Shown piece after piece: positions 1 through 11,545 of a DNA stretch of 64,000 nt. The DNA comes from Adiantum capillus-veneris. Its lineage: Eukaryota; Streptophyta; Polypodiopsida; Polypodiales; Pteridaceae. Under the pieces are notes generated by a model, which saw only the letters and a list, made by a program, of their open reading frames with translations, did not search any database and was not told the DNA's origin. The stretch spans positions 39,302,098 to 39,366,097 of the forward strand of contig CM043962.1 in assembly GCA_014529385.2 (NCBI GenBank). The letters run 5' to 3'. Positions within the stretch are counted from its first letter, which is position 1. Every line of letters begins with the position of its first letter. Made by a program: the position numbers and the translations under genes.

Positions 1-272
1 ACATTTGCAAAACGTCCTTCACCTAATTGAAGTGCTTCCAGGTGAAAGATAGAATGATCCCCAAGTAAGTGTAGGACAGGTGGACATGTAGTATTATCCA
101 GGTGTATAGCTAAAGGCTCAAAACCTAAAGGAGGAGGCACATCCTTTTCTATCCTAGGATGTTTAGAAGAGCCTTCGACCTTATCCTTGCTCTTCATTTC
201 TGAATGTACCTATGCCACAAGCTGCATTCGCTCTTTGATTCCAGCTTTGGCTTTGATTTCTAGATGAACCAT
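1..272 (-). pseudogene. Unidentified ORF fragment, open at left edge
   Basis: Reading the reverse strand from an ATG at 272, about 90 codons continue to the window edge with a single in-frame TAG (a likely CAG-to-TAG change) around codon 21. The stretch after a second Met at 197 is open for 65 codons. It has a basic, charged start (KSKDKVEGSSK), then PPPLGFEPLAIHL and LLGDHSIFHLEALQLGEG. I do not recognise a family. The composition is coding-like and does not resemble the adjacent minisatellite. It could be the end of a retroelement polyprotein or of a host gene lying outside the window. No neighbouring feature helps assign a role. Confidence 0.35.
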
Positions 273-689
273 ACTCTCAAAGCTTCAAGTGACTTGGCCC
301 AATAATTGCTTTATTGTGTTGTGCATTACTCCATCAGTGCACAGAACTGGGTCAAATGAAACAAGGAATACACTACATAATTTTATCCATCACTGCTCCA
401 CAAGTTCAATCACGAAATCATCAAACTTTGCCTGCAGTGAATCAAATGCCCAATGCAAATGATCGTTTGAGGCTCAATAGAGAGATAAAACTAGAGCATC
501 ACAAATGATTCTGCGACGCTGACGTATTAACTTTGTCTCTACCATGAGTGAAGCTTGAAAATACATGAAGCAAAAAAAATTAGAGTAGATATAGAATAGA
601 TATAAATTTGACATATATGATTGTAAATAGAAAAAACAAAAACATTTCATAGAAAATAATAACAACCAACAACAAAAGATCTAAAAATA

Positions 690-1560
690 TATAACTCCTC
701 CCTGCAGTGAGACACGATGGTCAGCAACATCCAGAGATAAAAAATCTATTAAAACCAATCTCCCTACAGTGCAACGTGGTAGCTAGCAGCAGTCACGGAC
801 AAGAAATTTATTTAATCCAATCAACCTGTAGTGCAACGCAATGGATAGAAACAACCAGGAGCAAAGGATATAAGATATCTAACCCCTCCTTGCAGTGCCA
901 CACGGTGGTCAATAACAACCAGAGGCAGAGAATCTATTAAATCCAATCTTCCTACAGTGCCATGTGATGGTCAACAACACCAAGAACAAAGAATTTTAAA
1001 ACCCTAAACCCCTCCCTGCAGTGCGACACGATGGTCAACAAAAACCAAGGATGAGAAATTATTAAATCTAATCTTCTTGCAGTGCAACGTGATGGTCAGC
1101 AACAACCAAGAATAAAGGATTTAAAAACCCTAAGCCCCTCCTTGCGCTGCAACATGGTGGTCAACAACAAACAAAGACAAAAAATCTATTAAATCCAATC
1201 TTCTTGCGGTGCGATGTGATGGTCAGTAACAACCAAGAACAAAGGATTTAAAAATCCTAAACCCCTCCCTGCAGTGCAACACTGTGGTCAGCAACAAAGA
1301 AAGACGTAGAATCTATTAACCCAATCTTCCTGCAGTACAATGCAGTGGTTAGCAGCAACCAAGAATAAAGGATGTAAGATAGATAATCCATCCTTAAAGT
1401 GTGACTCGATGGTCAAAAACAACCAGAGATGGAAAATCTAATTGCACATGCTAAGATACTCCCTGGAGTGTGACATGAAGGTCAGCAGCAGTCAAGGAGG
1501 AAGTGTCTAAAGTATAACCCCCCCTTCCAGTGGGTCACAAGGATCAAGATAGCCAAGGAC
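690..1560. repeat. Minisatellite, ~63-bp units in alternating types
   Basis: About 14 degenerate units can be lined up on the anchor CTGCAGTG and its variants, at roughly 702, 764, 826, 890, 952, 1016, 1077, 1142, 1204, 1269, 1330, 1393, 1463 and 1525 (spacing 61-70 bp). Units share GCAACRYGATGGTCA followed by an A-rich AACAACCAAG segment. Two unit types alternate: one ends in AAACCCTAAACCCCTCC, the other in AATCTATTAAATCCAATCTT. The higher-order period is therefore about 126 bp. A last partial unit lies after the (CT)n tract, near 1632-1665. No coding role is seen. Confidence 0.85.
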
Positions 1561-1568
1561 GGGTGTCT

Positions 1569-1571
<3 letters not shown>

Positions 1572-1631
<60 letters not shown>
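1572..1631. repeat. (CT)n microsatellite
   Basis: Uninterrupted CT dinucleotide run of about 60 bp sitting inside the last minisatellite units. ORFs made of Ser-Leu or Arg-Glu repeats across it are artefacts. Confidence 0.95.
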
Positions 1632-1634
<3 letters not shown>

Positions 1635-1785
1635 GAGTGTGACACATGGGTCAACACAGCCAAAGAGAGTGCACTAACCTGCAAACTATCACTGAGGTAC
1701 GAGCAAAGCTCCACAACAAGAGCACTAGCAAATACAACGTCACAGAAAAAAACACAAAAAAGAAGCAAAAGTGATTACCTGACTA

Positions 1786-1788
<3 letters not shown>

Positions 1789-1845
<57 letters not shown>
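1789..1845. repeat. (CT)n microsatellite at a gag breakpoint
   Basis: CT run of about 57 bp. The recognisable copia gag remnant on the reverse strand ends exactly at its right edge; left of it no gag similarity can be read. Confidence 0.95.
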
Positions 1846-1849
<4 letters not shown>

Positions 1850-2412
1850 TGGATGTTCGACAAAGCATCAAGACCAGTATGCACAAGGGAACTATCAAAA
1901 ATGACTTCGCCTGCAAAAATAAGTTGCTCATTGATATGCTTCACACCAGCAAGGAAAGTGTCCATGTCATCTTACTCATGCATAATCTTTGACTACAGCT
2001 CTTTATGCAGCAACACAATTTTAGCCTCATTGCGACTTGTATAAAGACCAACCAGAATATCCCAAGCCTATTTTGCAAATTTTGCTGAATGAATGTGAGG
2101 AGTAATAGTGCTCTTTACAAACAATGCAATCAATGCATGAGCATGTGCAACTTTTACATCCCAACAACAATCTTGCTCGGCCATAGGCAAAACAGCACTA
2201 GCAGCAGCAACCCTGCCACCAAAACCTACAACATCCTCAATATCACCTACATCTTGAGAACCAAAACATGCATCAATGCCCTGCACAATGTTCCAAATTC
2301 CCTTTTACACAAGTAAATGTTGCATCATGTAAGCCCACATAGGGTAATTGTCTCTATCCAATCTATCCTCAGTAGCAAACATCTTGAACACATCTGTGTT
2401 GCTGTCAGCCAT
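1846..2412 (-). pseudogene. gag: Ty1/copia-type gag (UBN2-like) remnant
   Basis: The reverse strand reads from an ATG at 2412: MADSNTDVFKMFATEDRLD, then RDNYPMWAYMMQHLLV, a stop, KGIWNIVQGIDACFGSQDV, and later AWDILVGLYTSRNEAKIVLL and DDMDTFLAGVKHINEQL. The order 'NYPMWAYMMQ ... W.IVQG ... AWDIL..LY' is the typical start of a copia gag (DUF4219/UBN2 type). Gag packages the element RNA in cytoplasmic particles. Three in-frame stops show it is dead. The frame ends at the (GA)n tract at 1845, so the C-terminal half, zinc knuckle and pol are missing. No primer-binding site or LTR is evident within 500 bp upstream. Confidence 0.7.
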
Positions 2413-2880
2413 GGCAAATGTTGCACCCGATGTGAAAACTACCTAAGAAGAGGAGAAAAAAAGCGGAAACAACACATGCTATATAGCACAAATTGTAGAA
2501 AATCGTATGTGACCTACGCAGAAAACGACACTAAACAAAAATTCTACACAAAATGACATGATTGTATGAGGAGTACTATCTGTAGTGGAAACGGAGGCCA
2601 AAATGAGCGTGAATGAAAAATCTAAGGAGACTAAGGTATACGAGCACTCTCAAAATATTAGTCGACCAGATGAAGCCCTCAAAAGCTTTAAAAAATCAGA
2701 GAAAGTGAGCAGGCGTGTTCTGGAGCTGCTAGCGACTAAGCCCGGGAGGATGCAACTTCCTCTAATACCAATTGTTGGAATTATGGGTGCAAGAAAACAC
2801 ACATGCACAAATTGGAGAAGACGAAATAAGCTCAAGGCACATAATAGAGATTGTATTACTTAGTATGCAATGGAAAAATT
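2413..2880. other. Non-coding spacer
   Basis: Low-GC spacer between two reverse-strand coding remnants. A 92-codon forward ORF (2585-2863) has no recognisable motif and is not supported as a gene. Nothing else is seen. Confidence 0.4.
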
Positions 2881-3870
2881 AGTTACAATGCATGGGGGAG
2901 AAAACCTCCTAGTGAGGACAAAAATGCCCCGACGGTCCTAAGCGTGTTCACACATATCACTACCACATGTATATGGTAACAAGAACCTCTCCGTGTTGTT
3001 CTTTTGCATAACTGCTTCTCAGGTATCCTGGGATATTGTTGAGGTTGATACCTATTTGACCTTTCTTGGGAGGGTATTGATTTCACTTCATATGCTTTAA
3101 ACCTTTGATTTTAGTACCCATACATGTGTCTATTATCTCTATAGTACTTTTGTTATTTAAAACTACACCGTGATGCTATCCATCCCATGTGTTTGTCTTT
3201 CTATTTTGATCTTCCCTCTTCAATCTACATTGGATCATTGACTCTTACTAGACTTCTCAGAACAAACACTTGCTTGACTTTCTTTTTCTTTCTTGAGTAC
3301 TTGGGTTGATATACCTTTGCTTTTCTGGGTGGTTCCCTAGAGGTTTTGTTTGGGTCAGCAATTGACTTGGAGTTTCTAAAGCCTGACTTGCTTGAAGAAG
3401 GTGATCCATGAGGGTTCTTTTATGTAAAGGCATATCCTACCACACCTCTTGTGCTAGTCAGTGGAAGGTCCACTTTAGATTTACCTTTGTCTGCAAGATT
3501 TGTCCTTGATCTTTGTGAAAATTGCAACTTGCAACAATAACGATACATGCTGTAACAATTGCTTGCTACCTCTTGGAAATGAGAGTAATAGCATTATGTC
3601 TTCTCTGTGGGCCTTGTGTTGGTCTAACTAGTTATGTCCAAGGATGACATCTACACGCATTTCTCTCAATTTCTTTATTTGAAACTTTACTTTCTCTTCA
3701 TGCTTTTGGATGCTAAGAGTAGCCACCATTTCTTCTTGACTTGTAATCTTACCCATGATTTCTCTGATATCTTGCTTGCATGGAGTAATCTCTAGAATGC
3801 TTTGGATGTTTTTCTGTAACTATATTACACTTTGCTTCTTTATCCAATATAGCATTTCATCGGACACTTT
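2880..3870 (-). pseudogene. Decayed coiled-coil / basic-tail coding remnant
   Basis: Two reverse-strand segments read as protein. The upstream one (about 3830-3550) gives ILEITPCKQDIREIMGKI and then QKHEEKVKFQIKKLREMRVD, an amphipathic charged stretch typical of a coiled coil. After a frame change the downstream one (about 3500-2910) gives DKGKSKVDLPLTSTRG, SSSKSGFRNSKSIADPNKTS, EPPRKAKVYQPKYSRKKKKV and RYQPQQYPRIPEKQ. It is basic, Ser/Gln-rich and interrupted by about five TAG/TAA codons, several plausibly CAA/CAG-to-stop changes. A coiled coil followed by a basic Gln/Arg-rich tail would fit a retroelement gag, but no zinc knuckle is visible, so the family is left open. Confidence 0.4.
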
Positions 3871-3969
3871 ATCCCTTTGTACTGCTGGTGGGTGACAATA
3901 AGTCATCAATTTCAATTCTTTTTGGATTCAACCTTGTTAAGGAGGTATTTGTTGGTCACATACAAAAGT

Positions 3970-6900
3970 GTGGAAATGTCTCAAAAGTCAAACATGGAAA
4001 TAGTGGAGTTTTCCAATAGTTCCATTGAGGAACATGAAGGTTTTGCGGTTGGGGATTTGACCAGCAAAAAACAAGAATATTTTTCTACTTGTCATCAACC
4101 AAAGACAGACGGTTTAGAGAATGAAGAAAAAGGTTACACAAAAAAGACTTTGGGTGCAGACCAAGTGGTGAAAGATCAAATTACACTAGAGTATGTTGCT
4201 CTGAATATAGCCACAAGTAACCCAAGTTGAGTCAAATGATATCTAGACGTGCAATTAAGAAACACGTTGATGAAGTTCCACAGGAGTACAATGGAGATTG
4301 TGTTTATGAGTTGGAGGATGTACCCAAGGGTATCCCAAAAATGTTAGGAATGGAACAAAAGTAAAGCATGTTCATTCTAGAATGAGGTATCCTGCTTTGA
4401 ACAAAAGATTTAAATGTGGCGGACACCTTATCTAGAAAAATAGCTCTAGTTTGATCAACGCAATGAATGGCCAACCAAATGAGCCTTCATGGATAGGGAA
4501 GTTGCTAACATCAATAGTGAGCTCCGAAAATGGAACACTTTGTTGCTTCCAATGTGGTAATAGTCCAATTTTTCTTCGAGATTGTCCTTGCACTATATAC
4601 TACGTGCTCGCTGAATACAACTGGACCTGATTGTTCATCCACATTGGAAGGCATAATCACCCCGTTGAAAAGGGATTTTTGCGATTGACAATACAAAGGA
4701 TGCGAGAACTAGTGTCTTGTGTGGTGTCTGAAAGTACACCAGTGGTTGAATCTAGCAAAGTAGATGGTAATGGGGGTGGTGGTTTGAGAAAATGGAGAGG
4801 AGCTAAATAGCAAAGAGCTAATTTCTATACTAGAGGAGATGAAGCCATTGATCCATACACAAAGGTATTGATTTATTGATTTGGTTGCCAAACTGATCTG
4901 GCTCGCTGTTGAGGCTGATCTACATGATTGTGAAATTCAGATTCAAACACTAGACGATAGAAGCAACTACCTCATGAATTGGTATTGGTGCCAAGTCTCA
5001 ATTTCTACAGCCAAAAAATAGTTGTGGCTATAGGTTTTTCCACAGTATGCTTTTTTCGAGACAATCCATAGATCATAGCAACGATGTCATGTATTCAAAA
5101 TGTCAATCAATGGCCCAAGTTTTGGTGTCAAGATTGTTAATAGAATGTGACAATTTTTATGTGGAGACTTGCAAAAAAGTTGGGTTTGCTTCGATCACAT
5201 GCGTAGAGTTGTGGGATGGAAAACAATGGCAGCACATGTATACGATCATACCTACGTAAGTCCTCCTTGCGTGACATACTAATTTTTTTGCATTTGTTTC
5301 TAGCTTTTAGTAATTTTCAAACTTTGCAAAATTCAAGAAATGAAGACCATTTCATCTTGCAAGATGAAGAAAGAAGACACAAAGGCACAAATCATGTTTT
5401 GGAAAATGTTGAATTTTGTGTTGTTGGAAAGCGGACACTGACCAACTGATTTTAGAGGGTTCATGGCAGATGAAACTGGTGCAAATTGGAAACCTGTCTG
5501 AACTGTGTTCAATGGAGGACCTTACAATGTTATGGAAGGAAGAGAACAATCATGCTTGTTTCATTGGGAGGAAAGCTTGCACATTCATACCATGCAATAC
5601 GTGCATAAAAAATTTCAGGATGACCACCAGCGTATGTGTGAATTATGGCATTGTGCAAGGAGCAAGGAGGAGGAAAAAAGATTGTATAGGACTATTCTCA
5701 CTTGGTGGGCTTCTAGAAAAGTGTCCGACTACTGTAACTTGTCATCGCAAATGGATTGTTGGCTCAGTTGGTGGCACGTGCGTTATCCTCGCTAGAGAAA
5801 GCACTTCGTTGGGGTAAAAGAATGCTAGGGTTTCTTTTAATGGAGATCAATGCTGCTTCAATGCAATCCATTAATTACAATATGTTGCAAGAAGTGAATG
5901 ATCTATCTTACATTTCGACTACAAACCTTGTTAAAAAAAAAACGCAAGTTGGCTAGCTGGCAAGGGAAACAAAGCAATGCTGAGGTTGTACGATGCATGC
6001 GTTTATGATCCTTTTAACGCTCTGCTAAAAAGTGTAAAGATGCTAGCTTTTGTCGAAGGAAGATATCATGGAGTTGGACCTTCAACTAAAAAATTGGGTC
6101 AAAGAGCTCAACAAGGCCGGGCACTGGATCCATTAGCTATTGCTAGAGACATTGAGGATAAGGTAGGAGGCACACTACTATATGGTAAACCAAAAATGGA
6201 GGGAGATAATATTACAGTTTCCAGGAAGCAAAAACATGATGTGATAATAGCTATGAGGAAGAGAATGCGTCAAATCAACCATAATATCTCACATAGAACA
6301 TCTTGCAAGGTCATAGAGGTCCCCATGCAGCATCCATGCAGACATATAATGTGATCAAAGATCACGAGGGTAGGGTGATGGTGGAGGAGACAGATATTCA
6401 TAAAACAATGTCGGCAATCCGTCGTATACCAAAGGGAAGTATGGTTCAATGCCAAGGATGGCTAGGTTCTAGATTTAGTAAATGGAGAAAAAATATAAAG
6501 AACATTAGTGCACATGCAGTTGCACCATTCTTCTAGGGGATTCACACATGGGAGAGAGGGGATGACATTGTTCAAGGGACCGGTTCGAAGGCATAATTCA
6601 TGTGTTTTTGCAATGATAGTGTGGATCACACATTGAGGATTTGTAACACAATCACCCAGAGGCCTGCAAGAGTCCCCGACACTTGGCCAGTGGAAAGGGG
6701 AACAAACTTGAATGCTTCAGAGCTATTGTAATTGGAGATAGGAGGCTTCACAATGAAGAAAATTGCAGTTAAGGAAATCATCAACGTGCATTATTTGGTC
6801 CAGAGTGCAATTCAAGCCTCTAAGAGAATTGAATGATCCATAACCATGGAGGCTCAAATTGTTCAACACACTATTGTGAAGGGGGGGAAGCATGAAAAAT

Positions 6901-7070
6901 TCATGGTGGAGACATCTTCTTTGCAAGTCCGGGGAGATAGGTATGAAATTCATGTTTCAGTAGCTCGATGTGTACATGTGGAGACTTTGCCAAACGAGTG
7001 GCACAAAGCAAACCATAAATGGCATGCAAGAATATTTACTACATCTTCATTCTCTATTTTGGCTTGTATT
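3970..7070 (+). pseudogene. MULE-like DNA transposase, decayed (zinc finger, core, SWIM-like tail)
   Basis: Fragments in shifting frames keep the order of a Mutator-like transposase. 4230-4360: KKHVDEVPQEYNGDCVYELE. 4370-4720: HSRMRYPALNKRFKCGG, CCFQCGNSPIFLRDCPCTIY, then HIGRHNHPVEKGFLRLTIQR; the H-x3-HNHP block marks the FLYWCH/WRKY-GCM-like finger of MULEs. 5340-5790: HFILQDEERRHKGTNHVL, GFMADETGANWKP, FNGGPYNVMEGREQSCLFHW, EESLHIHTMQYVHKKFQDDH and a Trp-rich WWASRKV...WLSWWHVR, like MULE transposase cores of seed-free plants as I remember them. 6890-7060: VETSSLQVRGDRYEIHVSVARC, like the start of a SWIM domain with its second Cys lost. Stops and frameshifts throughout show it is inactive. 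Terminal inverted repeats were not located. Confidence 0.6.
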
Positions 7071-8060
7071 TGAACCACAATATGTTTATCCATATGAGCA
7101 AGCTGACAGATGAGGATTTTCTACGTGTTTTCAACTATCGTCGTACGACATAGAAGATATTTATCATAAAATAATTTTGTGCGGATTGCCTGATGCGCAT
7201 ACAATTTTGTAAGGCACGAACTATAAATGCTAACTTACTATTGTAATTCTTTTTTTGGAATTCATGGTTTGAGGAGACTACTTCTGTTCGTCTATGAGTC
7301 CATGTGTGAATGGTGTACTTTATGGGTGGTGGATGATATATGTTGAATAAGCAATGTTCTGTTAGATGAATGTCATGGTACAATAGGGTGTCCAAGTGTT
7401 CATTTGTCATCTTGTAACTAAAAATTTAGTTTTAATTAAATTATTTTAATCAAATTTCATGGTGCACAAACAAATTTGATAGATGTTGAATAAGAAATGT
7501 TTTTCCATTTGGCAAACGTCACGGTCTAATAAGGTGGCATTTGCGTTGAGAGATTTTCCAATGCCAACACTGCACTAGTAGAAGTATTTCAAAAAGCTTA
7601 CTCAAAAGCTCCCTCCAAAAGCTCTCTCCATTCCCATCCCCGATAAGGCCGACTAATTATTTCTATTCATGAAGCCGACATACATCTTTCTTTCTAGTTG
7701 GAGTTTGGGATTTGCAAGGGCATGGCTCCCATGCAAGTTTTCCAAACTCAATGCAATCACGATCAACCCAGTATCGACAAGACATATGAAACGGGATTTC
7801 AAGGTAAATGCCAATAGTATTGGGAAACCTAGGTACACTTTGTTTCTGCAGTACATGTAGGTGTTTTTAAAGATTTTATTCCGGTATATTACTCAACAAG
7901 GTTGACAATCAATAGGGTTAAATTTCTTTTACATGTCTCGAGTATGAAAATTCCATAAGATACATTACAAGGGAAAGGCTCCATATAAAGATACTCATAA
8001 AACTGGCATGTGCATTATGTCAGCTAGTATATTGTGCTATCAAGCGGAAGGGAAAAGAAT
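7071..8060. other. Non-coding stretch
   Basis: AT-rich DNA downstream of the transposase remnant. Overlapping short ORFs on both strands at 7653-7860 mirror each other and have no recognisable motif. I see no gene, repeat array or LTR. Confidence 0.4.
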
Positions 8061-8519
8061 TAGGAAGAGGATGGGGTCTAGGAGGGCCTCTTTATTTGGA
8101 ATTTTAAAAGAGTCAAACCTTTAGTATTAAGAAAGCAATCGAAGGACATCTTTTGAATTCAAACAACCAAAACGGCTAGTTTCTTTGATTGAAATTTTCC
8201 CCTGAAAATCAAAACTAAAAACTAGCGGGCAAAGCCGTATCATGTAACATATCTACGGAAAGAGCTTGGCGTGTAGATTACAGATCTATAATCTCTGCTC
8301 AAATTGGAGACCATATAGGAGTTATGGAAGGCCAAAAATCATAAAGTTTTCCACCCCCTTCTTTGGGAGGAAAAGTGCATCCTTTGACCACTCTTACACC
8401 TCTCTTACACACCCACCATTCTTGCAAACATGGCATGCATCTATTTGTCAAAATGTTAATCACCTCCATAATCTCATGGCAGATAAAGAGGCCCTCCTAG
8501 ACCCTATCCTCTTCCTAGT
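8061..8519. repeat. Inverted repeat pair (~38-bp arms, ~380-bp loop)
   Basis: The left arm around 8061-8098 (AGGAAGAGGATGGGGTCTAG then GAGGGCCTCTTTAT) is repeated in reverse complement around 8482-8519, with about two mismatches. The loop has no gene. The arrangement could be a small fold-back or MITE-like element, but no flanking duplication was identified. Confidence 0.6.
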
Positions 8520-8521
8520 GG

Positions 8522-8642
8522 CAAGGCTTTTAGGGGCGCGACTCCCTGTCTATATATATGTTGATTAATCCTCTTTGTGTTCTCAAGTGGAGGGGAAAAG
8601 CAAGGCTTTTAGGGGCATAACTCCCTATCTATAGATATGTAT
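8522..8642. repeat. Short direct repeat, 80-bp period
   Basis: CAAGGCTTTTAGGGGC followed by ACTCCCT.TCTATA.ATATGT occurs at about 8522 and again at about 8602. It adjoins the right arm of the inverted repeat and may mark a duplicated element end. Confidence 0.6.
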
Positions 8643-10352
8643 TGTGTGCATGGTCTCCCCAAAAGCATGTAAAGCTTGCGGAGGGTAGGCAAAATCCATA
8701 GCTATGAGTTGAATCTAATTTTGACAACCATTCTCCAGGATACTATGCATTCTAATGCCAAGGATGTAATTTTAGAAAATCAATAAGTATATTAAATTTA
8801 AGTCAAATTTTGAACTTCTTATTTTTATAGCATTTTTCTACAATGCCAACTTGACAAGCAAACATTGCTTCGGTCAAGCAAACTTTGACAATTTGATGAT
8901 ATTTTCTAGCTAAGTTTCATAGGTTATCTTTTAAAATGTTGGGCAATGTCATGATTCTCAATAACATGTAAGATTTGGCAAGGCAGATTCTCTATGCAAA
9001 CTTGACAAGGTCTATTCTCTTCTTCTTTGATATGGGTGCATGTTAGCTAAGAGCACTTACACTATGTTTGTCTCATCTTTTCAATGAATTTACGTGAAAA
9101 TACACATGATGATTTTTGTGGATAGCAAGTAAGCTTGGAATTGCTACCTCGTAAATACTTCATGGACCACCGTAAATAGACAAAGAGAGATTTAAAGTAG
9201 GTAATCTCTCATTACAAACACAAGAAAATCTAGTGTGACTATTTTCTATTGGGTGTTAGGAATCATTCTCTCATGTTGTGGAGAAATAGAATCATTTTTA
9301 GATTCAATTGTGAATAAGATTCCAACTGTGAGTTGATCTATGTTTAGTTGCATCATTAATTGTGTATCTCGTAGTAGTAATTGTAGGGGTATGACCTAGC
9401 TAATATACAATCACTCCATCGATATTGAGGATCAAAATTTGATCTCATCACAGTTGTACTTTCAAGAAAAGAAGTCAACCTCTAAAGTTGATCTCAATCA
9501 TTGTTAGACACACTAGACTATGTTGGTCACCTTTAGCTACTAGTTTGAGTAGTTTCCATGCAGAGTATAACCAAGGGGTTTGACAATGTATATTCTAACC
9601 AAGGGGTTTGGATTGCAATGGCAACACCCAAGGTTACTAGTGCACTATTGCTTGATTTTCACTAATCTTTCAATCAGTGTTCCTATGCCGTTGCAAGCGG
9701 GAAATTTGGTCATGTGCCTTTGGCTACTAGTAAGTGAACAATATGTTCAACCTCCAGGTACGCATCTACTTTGGTTTCATTTCATTTTCAAATATATTTT
9801 GGTTATTTCTCCATGTATGATGTATAAGCTTTTATGTTTTCATCCATTTTTCTCTTCAAAGACATGACATTAAGATCATGTAGGAGCAAAGTATTTTGGG
9901 CCATAGTGTCCAAATTACATTATGAAGTTATGGACCTACATGTAGGGTTTTGTTTGGAACATGTTGTTACATGGGATACAAAATGGTCTAGGAAATCAAG
10001 GAGTCCAATTTTTTCAGTATGCAGTAAGCATAATGCGGGTGCCTCTTACTCATGTCGCAAAGTGTTTACAATTACCTCCACACTCAAGTACAACTCTTAC
10101 TTAAAGGATGTTCTTTCTTCAGGCATCCTTATCTGAGACATATTCACATGTGGAGAATATGAGTCTGTGGACATCTTGCACAAGCGCCGAACACCTTTTT
10201 ATAACCCACTGTTGCTATCCTATAAAGTGAAGTACTTGTACTTGTGCATCTTGCACAAGTATCAATCCCCTTTTTATGAAGTACTCGCAATTTAAATTCG
10301 AACAGATCGTACTTGATAGTGATTGATAGGTACTATTTAAGACTATGAAGGA
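8643..10352. other. Non-coding AT-rich region
   Basis: No convincing gene. Short forward ORFs at 9580-10136 lack recognisable motifs. A partly repeated ACCAAGGGGTTTG occurs near 9570 and 9600. CATCTTGCACAAG is repeated near 10172 and 10245. Confidence 0.35.
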
Positions 10353-10656
10353 GTCAGAACCAAGCGAATGGAGACCCTTGAGGGGTCTCTGGGACCTTTA
10401 TTCGCTTGGTTCTGACCTCATGAGGCCCTAGGATTAAGATATAACATTTTTTAAGCCCACGGATGCACGCAGAACGTCCAAAAACCTTAGGATAGCTCTT
10501 TAAAACGCTGAAATCTGACGTCTCTAGCTCAAGATATAGCATTTTTAAGCCTGGGGCCTCATGAGGTCAGTACCAAGCGAATAGAGGCCCTTGAGGGGTC
10601 AGATTTCAGCATTTTAAAGAGCTATCATAAGATTTTTGGACGTTCCGGATGCATCC
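10353..10656. mobile_element. Nested fold-back element
   Basis: A perfect 17-bp inverted repeat (GTCAGAACCAAGCGAAT at 10353-10369 and its complement at 10400-10416) encloses a second small hairpin around GAGACCCTTGAGGGGTCTC. A third, imperfect copy of the arm plus CCCTTGAGGGGTC lies at about 10565-10602. A longer pair follows: the segment around 10458-10520 (GCAGAACGTCCAAAAACCTT then GGATAGCTCTTTAAAACGCTG) is repeated inverted around 10598-10655 with few mismatches. GGCCTCATGAGG palindromes sit at both internal junctions. The whole block can fold into a compound hairpin, as fold-back/MITE-type non-autonomous elements do. No protein is encoded. Confidence 0.65.
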
Positions 10657-11545
10657 ATGGTATTATTTTTGTATTTTGAAAACAACTCTTATGCGTTTTC
10701 TCTCATCGCACATCACATCACTCATTAAGATTCACAGACATTGATTTTTGCGTACACTTAAGTTGGGCTCTCGAAAAGCATTTGGTACGAGCATGCATTT
10801 AAGTGATTGAGCAAACTTTTACGTATGTACTATGAAAAATAGAATTCCAAGAAAAAACTTTTGCAGTTTTTATAATTACCTCTCTCTATGTTGAGTTGGC
10901 GTTTCTTACAGGGCCCAAAATTGAGTCCAAGTTTCTCCTAATGGGATTGCTTGTAAATGGTGGAGAAATACAATTGTGTACTTTCGCTCATCCACAGAGG
11001 TTAGAAAAATTACAAGTGTTAATCTTGTGCTAAAGGATATGCTAAGTGCGTGCGTTAGCACCAAAATCACTCCTATTGGAAAGTTTATTTTTCTAGTTGG
11101 AGTTTGATTACGACGAGGTAAAGCATGTTGCGAGACTAAAGTTTAGTCTCTTCATGTTTTCATTAGGCTGTCAACCTCGATCAACATTTACGGTGGAGTT
11201 GTTTATTGATGCAAATTAATAACAAGTCAAGGACTTATACTTTGCTGATGAGTTACGTCAGCCACTTACTTTCATGGAAAGTGAAAAGAGGTACTTTTTG
11301 GGGTACATCTTTCTCATGATAACTCGTTTAGCATGCTCAAGTGAGTTCTAAATGGAGTCTACATGCTATGTTGGAGGTTACACAAGACGGTTGCAAAGGC
11401 ACAACAATGTGAAAAATCAAGATGATCTTCTTGATTTCATTGAACCTCCTAATGTACTGTGCTTTGGTCAAAAGGACAGTTGGATCCATGAAGGATGCCA
11501 CTGTCAAAAACATTAGTGCTCTTATGACACTTTTTATTTTTGAGG
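10657..11545. other. Probable gypsy 3' end, no readable gene
   Basis: No long coding frame. The position directly upstream of the polypurine tract and LTR-like start at 11572 suggests the heavily decayed 3' end of a forward-strand gypsy element, but no motif can be read with confidence. Confidence 0.25.

Noticed and set aside
690-1560. A CRISPR-like reading of the regularly spaced repeats
   Set aside because: Units are contiguous tandem repeats with drift throughout, no unique spacers, and the window is eukaryotic.
1530-1965. Several 60-124 codon ORFs made largely of Ser-Leu or Arg-Glu repeats
   Set aside because: They are translations of the two (CT)n tracts and minisatellite, open only because the dinucleotide run has no stops.
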